9,993 bases of DNA. It comes from Lachnospiraceae bacterium (lineage in GTDB: Bacteria; Bacillota_A; Clostridia; Lachnospirales; Lachnospiraceae). The stretch is from NCBI GenBank assembly GCA_024699595.1, contig JAILPG010000130.1, forward strand, positions 1 through 9,993, read 5' to 3'. Below, piece after piece: positions 5,530 to 9,993 of this stretch. The position numbers and the translations under genes were made by a program. The notes beneath the pieces were generated by a model. It worked only from the letters and a program-made list of their open reading frames with translations. It did no database searches and was not told the origin of the DNA. The first letter of the stretch is position 1; each line of letters starts with the position of its first letter.

Positions 5530-6309
5530 TCATACTCTTCCAAGGTTATTGACTGCGGTATCAAGAGTCGAGTCATACGCCTGGATTATCTTCTGGTTGG
5601 ATTCATATGCTCTCGTAAAGGCGATAAGATCGACCATCTCTCTTACCGTCTGTACATTGGAAGCTTCCAGATATCCTGAATATACCTGACAATCGGCCGG
5701 GGCAAAAGTGAACCCTTCAACAGGCTCGAAATATGTCTCGCCGTACTTTACAAGGTAATCGTAGTCAGCAAAATCCACGGTCTGAATGGTGGCAAGGACC
5801 GCGCCTCCCTCAACCTGTCTTACATTTCCCATCCTGTCTACTGAATAGGTCTGAAGCGGATCCAGTACGATATGATTTCCAGCCGTGTTTAAGAGATAAT
5901 CTCCGTTTCTGTTGACAAGTGCGCCGTCAACATTTAACTGAAAATCACCGTCTCTTGTGTATTTTACCGAGGTCTCACCCTGTTTGTTTGTGAATTCTAC
6001 TGCAAAGAAGCCGTTTCCCGACAAGGCGAGATCAAAGGTGTTTCCGGTCTCATGGAAAGGTCCCTGACTGTAATCAGTGTAGTTCTCGCCTATTTTTACG
6101 CCCATGTTCATATATCCGAGGCGTCTTGCTATATTTGGTTCAGATGTGTCCTTGATCTTAAGAGCCAGCACATCGTGGAAGGCCTCTGCCGTAGTGCCTT
6201 CCTTCTTGAAACCTGTGGTGGCTGAGTTAGCAAGGTTGTTGGTCATAACATCTACCCTCTTCTGTTCATTGACCATCCCCGTGCTGGCAATATAGAGTCC
6301 CTTTAACAT
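5530..6309 (-). CDS. flhO: Flagellar basal-body rod protein, FlgF/FlhO type
   Basis: The 259-aa protein begins MLKGLYIASTGMVNEQKRVD and continues into NNLANSATTGFKKEG, the rod-protein N-terminal signature. It ends with SGYLEASNVQTVREMVDLIA and a further helix. GNGFFAV at about 98-104 is the family motif. It is paralogous to the next gene and shares its start, middle and end motifs, but is shorter and more divergent, as FlgF/FlhO is from FlgG/FlhP. It is expected to be exported by the flagellar type III apparatus and to form the rod segment proximal to its partner. The ATG follows AAGGAG by five bases. It lies 26 bp after mreB and 45 bp before the FlgG-type gene with no terminator between, so these are co-transcribed. 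Confidence 0.91.
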   Translation of the reverse strand: MLKGLYIASTGMVNEQKRVDVMTNNLANSATTGFKKEGTTAEAFHDVLALKIKDTSEPNIARRLGYMNMGVKIGENYTDYSQGPFHETGNTFDLALSGNGFFAVEFTNKQGETSVKYTRDGDFQLNVDGALVNRNGDYLLNTAGNHIVLDPLQTYSVDRMGNVRQVEGGAVLATIQTVDFADYDYLVKYGETYFEPVEGFTFAPADCQVYSGYLEASNVQTVREMVDLIAFTRAYESNQKIIQAYDSTLDTAVNNLGRV

Positions 6310-6335
6310 ATATACTCCTTATCCCGGCGTCCCCC

Positions 6336-7334
6336 TTATTCCAGTTCACCATCATATCCTGCCAGGAATTCTACGAACTTACCTGTTCCGATGGCTACCG
6401 CCGTCATGGGATCCTCCGCCGTTACCGTATTTATGCCCGTTTTATAAGCTATCAGGTCTTCAAGGCCTCTAAGCAGGCTTCCCCCTCCGGTAAGGACTAT
6501 TCCACGATCGGCTATGTCTGCCGCAAGCTCCGGCGGAGTCCTCTCAAGCACTCCGTGTATTGCCTCGACTATCTGGGATGAAGTCTCCCTCAAAGCCTCT
6601 TCCGTGTCCTCCGAGGATACCTTGACGGTTCTCGGAAGTCCCGTTACCAGATTACGTCCCTTAACCTCTAAATAATCAACCTCTGCAAGCTTATACGCCG
6701 TTCCTATCTTTATCTTGATCTCCTCAGCGGTTCTCTCTCCGATGAGAAGATTGTGCTTTTTTCTCATGTATCTGACGATGGCTTCGTCAAAATCATCTCC
6801 GGCAACCTTTATCGAGGTGCTCACAACCGTACCGCCAAGTGAGATAACTGCTATATCGGTCGTGCCTCCGCCTATGTCCACTATCATGTTGCCGCAGGGC
6901 TTGCTTATGTCTATTCCCGCACCGATCGCAGCGGCTATGGGCTCCTCTATGATGGCAACCTCTCTTGCTCCTGCCTGATAGGTTGCATCCTCAACCGCCT
7001 TTTTCTCAACTTCGGTAACTCCGCTCGGAACACATACACTGATCCTGGGCTTACGGAAGGTTTTCTTTCCGATCGCCTTCTGCATGAAGTATTTGAGCAT
7101 TTTTTCCGTTACGGTATAGTCTGAGATAACTCCCTGTCTCAAAGGCCTTACGGCTACTATATTGCCCGGAGTCCTTCCAAGCATCAGCCTTGCTTCTTCA
7201 CCGATCGCCTTTATCTTGTTTGTATCCCTGTCAAAAGCCACAACGCTGGGCTCTTTTAAAACAACGCCTTTTCCCCTTATATATACCAGGATACTGGCCG
7301 TACCAAGGTCAATCCCTATATCTGTATAAACCAT
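6336..7334 (-). CDS. mreB: MreB/Mbl-family bacterial actin, rod shape-determining protein
   Basis: The 332-aa protein carries the actin-fold nucleotide motifs: phosphate 1 DIGIDLGTAS at 5-14, the connect region EEPIAAAIGAG at 130-140, phosphate 2 IVDIGGGTTDIAVISLGG at 151-168, and the adenosine motif IVLTGGGSLLRG at 279-290. GERTAEEIKIKIG and ERTPPELAADI are typical of MreB/Mbl. It polymerises on the inner face of the membrane and directs elongation-type peptidoglycan synthesis. The gene is followed by FlhO- and FlhP-type rod genes and not by mreC/mreD, as for mbl of Bacillus subtilis, so it is more likely the Mbl paralogue. The family name is kept because MreB, Mbl and MreBH are hard to separate by eye. 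The ATG follows AAAGGGG by nine bases. A consensus promoter lies about 100 bp upstream. Confidence 0.95.
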   Translation of the reverse strand: MVYTDIGIDLGTASILVYIRGKGVVLKEPSVVAFDRDTNKIKAIGEEARLMLGRTPGNIVAVRPLRQGVISDYTVTEKMLKYFMQKAIGKKTFRKPRISVCVPSGVTEVEKKAVEDATYQAGAREVAIIEEPIAAAIGAGIDISKPCGNMIVDIGGGTTDIAVISLGGTVVSTSIKVAGDDFDEAIVRYMRKKHNLLIGERTAEEIKIKIGTAYKLAEVDYLEVKGRNLVTGLPRTVKVSSEDTEEALRETSSQIVEAIHGVLERTPPELAADIADRGIVLTGGGSLLRGLEDLIAYKTGINTVTAEDPMTAVAIGTGKFVEFLAGYDGELE

Positions 7335-7440
7335 ATTCGTATTCCCCTTTCCATGGTTTGGAACTGTTTATGTTAATCCGCTCAGTCAGATGGTGTTATC
7401 AAAAGCCGATGACCGGATTTGGTCGCAAAAATACGAATAT
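7333..7440. repeat. 11-bp inverted repeat spanning the mreB leader
   Basis: ATATTCGTATT at 7333-7343 is the exact reverse complement of AATACGAATAT at 7430-7440. One arm covers the first two bases of the mreB start codon and the nine bases back to its ribosome binding site. The other lies immediately downstream of the -10 box. The arms are 86 bp apart. If transcription starts near 7434, only about five bases of the upstream arm enter the RNA, so a DNA-level role or chance must be considered. Confidence 0.6.
7335..7434 (-). promoter_or_regulatory. mreB 5' leader of about 100 nt
   Basis: This stretch lies between the predicted transcription start (about 7434) and the mreB ATG. It contains a small hairpin (GACC-six bases-GGTC at 7411-7424) and the AAAGGGG ribosome binding site at 7344-7350. 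I see no recognisable riboswitch, T-box or protein leader in it. Confidence 0.5.
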
Positions 7441-7469
7441 ATTATACTCCAACAGATGACCTTATTCAA
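7441..7469 (-). promoter_or_regulatory. Sigma-A-type promoter of the mreB-flhO-flhP-rod-binding unit
   Basis: On the minus strand TTGAAT (7469-7464) and TATAAT (7446-7441) are separated by exactly 17 bp. This gives a perfect -10 and a four-of-six -35. The expected start is a G at about 7434. It faces mreB and lies just past the uvrA terminator. No sigma-28 (flagellar) consensus is visible, so the rod genes here appear to be driven by the housekeeping factor together with the shape gene. Confidence 0.85.
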
Positions 7470-7507
7470 AGAGTTTTATGTCATTTTTTATTAAAAAATT
7501 ATTAAGG

Positions 7508-7555
7508 AAAAAACAAAGCGCATAGACGGAACGGTTCCTTCCGTTTTATGCGCTT
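7508..7555 (-). terminator. Strong intrinsic terminator of uvrA
   Basis: Outer arms 7516-7524 and 7547-7555 (AAGCGCATA and complement) pair over 9 bp. An inner stem of 6 bp (7526-7531 with 7539-7544) closes a seven-base loop. On the minus strand the stem is followed by TGTTTTTTCC, then a further AT-rich stretch. It lies 34 bp beyond the uvrA stop codon and isolates uvrA from the mreB promoter. Confidence 0.9.
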
Positions 7556-7589
7556 CCCTGCCATACAATCAGTATATCGGCATATTTTT

Positions 7590-9993
7590 TTATTTCTTAA
7601 CCCCCGAAAGCACTTTCTTTAAAAACTGCCCCGTATAAGAGTTTTTATTCTTCGAAACCTCCTCGGGAGTTCCGGCTGCGATCACGGTTCCACCCCTGTC
7701 ACCGCCCTCGGGACCAAGATCAATGATATGATCGGCTGTCTTTATCACATCCAGATTGTGTTCAATGACTACAACCGTATTTCCGCCCTCCGTAAGCCTT
7801 TCAAGGATGTCTATGAGCTTGTGGACGTCCGCAAAATGCAGCCCCGTAGTCGGTTCGTCAAGGATATAGATGGTCTTTCCCGTGCTTCTTTTACACAGCT
7901 CCGTCGCAAGCTTGATCCTCTGTGCTTCTCCTCCCGAAAGGGTCGTAGAGGGCTGGCCAAGCTTTATATACGAAAGGCCTACATCATAGAGAGTCTGCAT
8001 CTTGTTCTTAATTGACGGAATGCTGTCAAAAAAGTAAAGAGCCTCCTCCACTGTCATATCAAGGACATCCGCTATGCTTTTGTCCTTGTATCTTACTTCA
8101 AGGGTTTCCCTGTTATAGCGTCTGCCTCCGCATACCTCGCAGGGAACATAAACATCTGACAGAAAATGCATCTCGATCTTTATGATGCCGTCTCCGGAAC
8201 AGGCTTCACACCTGCCTCCCTTTACATTGAAGCTGAATCTTCCCTTGCTGTAGCCTCTTGCCCTTGACTCTGCAGTCTGGGCAAAAAGATCTCTTATCAG
8301 GTCAAACACACCCGTATAGGTTGCGGGATTTGACCTTGGTGTCCTTCCTATGGGTGACTGGTCGATATCGATAACCTTATCAAGCATTTCGGTCCCTGAT
8401 ATCGACAGATGTTTTCCTGGTACGGTGCCTGCGCGGTTAAGCTTCCTTGCAAGAGCCTTGTAAAGGATCTCGTTTATGAGCGAGCTCTTACCCGAACCCG
8501 ATACGCCCGTAACACAGGTAAAAACCCCAAGCGGGATGTCAACATCTATGTTCTTCAGATTATTCTCTCCGGCACCCTTTATCTTAAGATATCCGGATGG
8601 CTTTCTCCTTTTTTTCGGAACAGGGATCTTAAGCTTTCCCGACAGATACTGTCCGGTAATTGAGCTTTTCTCGTTTATTATGTCCTTAACAGTTCCCTTG
8701 GCTACGATATTTCCGCCATGCTCTCCCGCTCCGGGACCTATATCGACCAGGAAATCCGCCTCTCTCATGGTCTCCTCGTCATGCTCCACGACGATAAGCG
8801 AATTGCCGAGGTCTCTTAGATCCTTGAGAGCCGACAGAAGCTTTCCGTTGTCTCTCTGATGAAGACCTATACTTGGCTCGTCAAGTATATAAGCTACCCC
8901 TACAAGACCCGACCCGATCTGGGTCGCAAGCCTTATCCTCTGCGCCTCTCCTCCGGAAAGAGAAGAAGCGGATCTCGTCAGTGTAAGGTAATCAAGACCC
9001 ACTCGGATCAGAAAGTTTAATCTGGATTTAATCTCTTTTAGTATCTGTTTTCCTATTATCTGTTCGTTTTCGGTAAGCTTATAACCTTCGATATACGAAA
9101 GCATCTCATTGATGGGCATATCGGTAAGCTCATGGATGTTTTTGTCACCTACCGTCACCGCAAGAGAACTCTTTTTAAGCCTCATACCCTGGCACTCGCT
9201 GCAGGGCGTTATCCTCATATATGCCTCATACTCTGCCTTCATCATGTCAGAGGCAGTTTCCCTGTATCTTCTCTCCACATTTTTGATGAGGCCTTCAAAA
9301 GCGACATCATATACGCCGACTCCGCGCTGGCCCTTGTAATGGACCTTTATCTCTTCCCCGTCCGTGCCGTATATAAGGATATTCTTTACATTTTCGGGAT
9401 AATCCTCAAACGGAGTGTTAAGATCAAAATGATATCTTTCCGTGAGTGCCTTCAGAGTCGCATAGGTAAAGCTTGTCTTATCGGTACAGCTCTGCCACCC
9501 CGTAACCCTTATTGCACCTTCCATTATCGAAAGTGAAGGATCCGGGATCATCAGATCCGCATCAAACTCCATTTTATATCCGAGTCCCGCACACACCGGA
9601 CAGGCACCGAAAGGATTGTTAAATGAAAAGCTTCTCGGTTCTATCTCATCAATGCTCACATTACAGTCGGGGCAGGAAAAATGTTCCGAAAAAGCCATTT
9701 CACGGCCGCCTATAACATCTATGGTCACAAGGCCGTCCGCAAGCTTAAGCGCATTTTCCACGGAATCGGTAAGCCTCTTTTCAAGTCCATCCTTTATAAC
9801 CAGTCTGTCGATCACGATCTCTATGTTGTGCTTGTTGTTTTTTTCAAGCTCTATCTCCTCGGACAGATCATACTGGTTTCCGTCGATCCTTATCCTCACA
9901 TATCCGCTTCTCTTAGCACTCTCTATGACCTTTTCATGCCTGCCTTTTCTGCCCCGGACTACCGGTGCCAGAACCTGGATCTTAGTGCCTGCA
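7590..9993 (-). CDS. uvrA: UvrA, excinuclease ABC subunit A (N-terminus beyond the right edge)
   Basis: About 800 residues are present, against about 940 for the family. The frame stays open to the right edge: the codons just upstream of a GTG at 9899 read [20 protein letters not shown], normal UvrA sequence, so the GTG is internal. Visible parts in order are a zinc module with CPDC and CPVC (about 9670-9585), a CSEC pair, the first ABC signature [19 protein letters not shown], Walker [14 protein letters not shown], the second Walker [12 protein letters not shown], a zinc module with CEAC and CEVC flanking [10 protein letters not shown], the second signature [15 protein letters not shown], and Walker [15 protein letters not shown]. 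The first Walker A lies outside the window. UvrA dimers with UvrB scan DNA for bulky lesions in nucleotide excision repair. Motifs are intact, so this looks functional. uvrB, which often lies next to uvrA, would be to the right if present. Confidence 0.97.
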   Translation of the reverse strand, partial: AGTKIQVLAPVVRGRKGRHEKVIESAKRSGYVRIRIDGNQYDLSEEIELEKNNKHNIEIVIDRLVIKDGLEKRLTDSVENALKLADGLVTIDVIGGREMAFSEHFSCPDCNVSIDEIEPRSFSFNNPFGACPVCAGLGYKMEFDADLMIPDPSLSIMEGAIRVTGWQSCTDKTSFTYATLKALTERYHFDLNTPFEDYPENVKNILIYGTDGEEIKVHYKGQRGVGVYDVAFEGLIKNVERRYRETASDMMKAEYEAYMRITPCSECQGMRLKKSSLAVTVGDKNIHELTDMPINEMLSYIEGYKLTENEQIIGKQILKEIKSRLNFLIRVGLDYLTLTRSASSLSGGEAQRIRLATQIGSGLVGVAYILDEPSIGLHQRDNGKLLSALKDLRDLGNSLIVVEHDEETMREADFLVDIGPGAGEHGGNIVAKGTVKDIINEKSSITGQYLSGKLKIPVPKKRRKPSGYLKIKGAGENNLKNIDVDIPLGVFTCVTGVSGSGKSSLINEILYKALARKLNRAGTVPGKHLSISGTEMLDKVIDIDQSPIGRTPRSNPATYTGVFDLIRDLFAQTAESRARGYSKGRFSFNVKGGRCEACSGDGIIKIEMHFLSDVYVPCEVCGGRRYNRETLEVRYKDKSIADVLDMTVEEALYFFDSIPSIKNKMQTLYDVGLSYIKLGQPSTTLSGGEAQRIKLATELCKRSTGKTIYILDEPTTGLHFADVHKLIDILERLTEGGNTVVVIEHNLDVIKTADHIIDLGPEGGDRGGTVIAAGTPEEVSKNKNSYTGQFLKKVLSGVKK

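Noticed and set aside
9897..9899. GTG start codon for uvrA
   Set aside because: The frame continues to the right edge with conserved UvrA residues ([13 protein letters not shown]), so the gene begins outside the window.

Overview
The window looks like a chromosomal segment of a flagellated, anaerobic Gram-positive bacterium of the Clostridia, most likely a member of the Lachnospiraceae. This rests on the protein families, on their gene order (Mbl-type MreB followed by FlhO- and FlhP-type rod proteins, and a ComFC-YvyF pair, both as in Bacillus subtilis), and on two small membrane or hypothetical proteins of a kind I associate with Lachnospiraceae. The genus cannot be fixed from the sequence alone. 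Every gene I can support lies on the minus strand, so the window reads biologically from right to left.

From the right edge: (1) uvrA (7590-9993, N-terminus beyond the window) is closed by a strong intrinsic terminator. (2) A consensus sigma-A promoter (TTGAAT-17-TATAAT) and a leader of about 100 nt precede an MreB/Mbl actin homologue. It is followed at short spacing by two flagellar rod proteins (FlhO/FlgF-like and FlhP/FlgG-like) and a stand-alone FlgJ-type rod-binding protein, ending at an A/T-flanked terminator hairpin. This is a cell-shape plus flagellar-rod operon. (3) A second cluster starts just past that terminator: recD2 helicase, comFC (4-bp ATGA overlap), a YvyF-like double zinc-ribbon flagellar-operon protein, and a two-helix membrane protein of unknown function. 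The order helicase-comFC-yvyF parallels comFA-(comFB)-comFC-yvyF of B. subtilis, with RecD2 in the helicase position. (4) The left 317 bp hold two hairpins, an unusual tandem array of contiguous mini-hairpins (111-224), and the first 34 codons of another membrane-protein-like gene that appears to start at TTG and runs off the left edge.

Most of the window is conserved core-genome content with no phage, IS, CRISPR or tRNA genes visible. The most unusual element is the 111-224 array. Each unit is three perfect 11-12 bp stem-loops packed end to end with no spacer. The minus strand carries the GCGAAGC heptamer, known for extreme hairpin stability as single-stranded DNA. The array ends at the ribosome binding site of the TTG-start gene. 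Secondary points of interest are an 11-bp inverted repeat linking the mreB promoter discriminator with its start codon, and the RecD2-for-ComFA arrangement.
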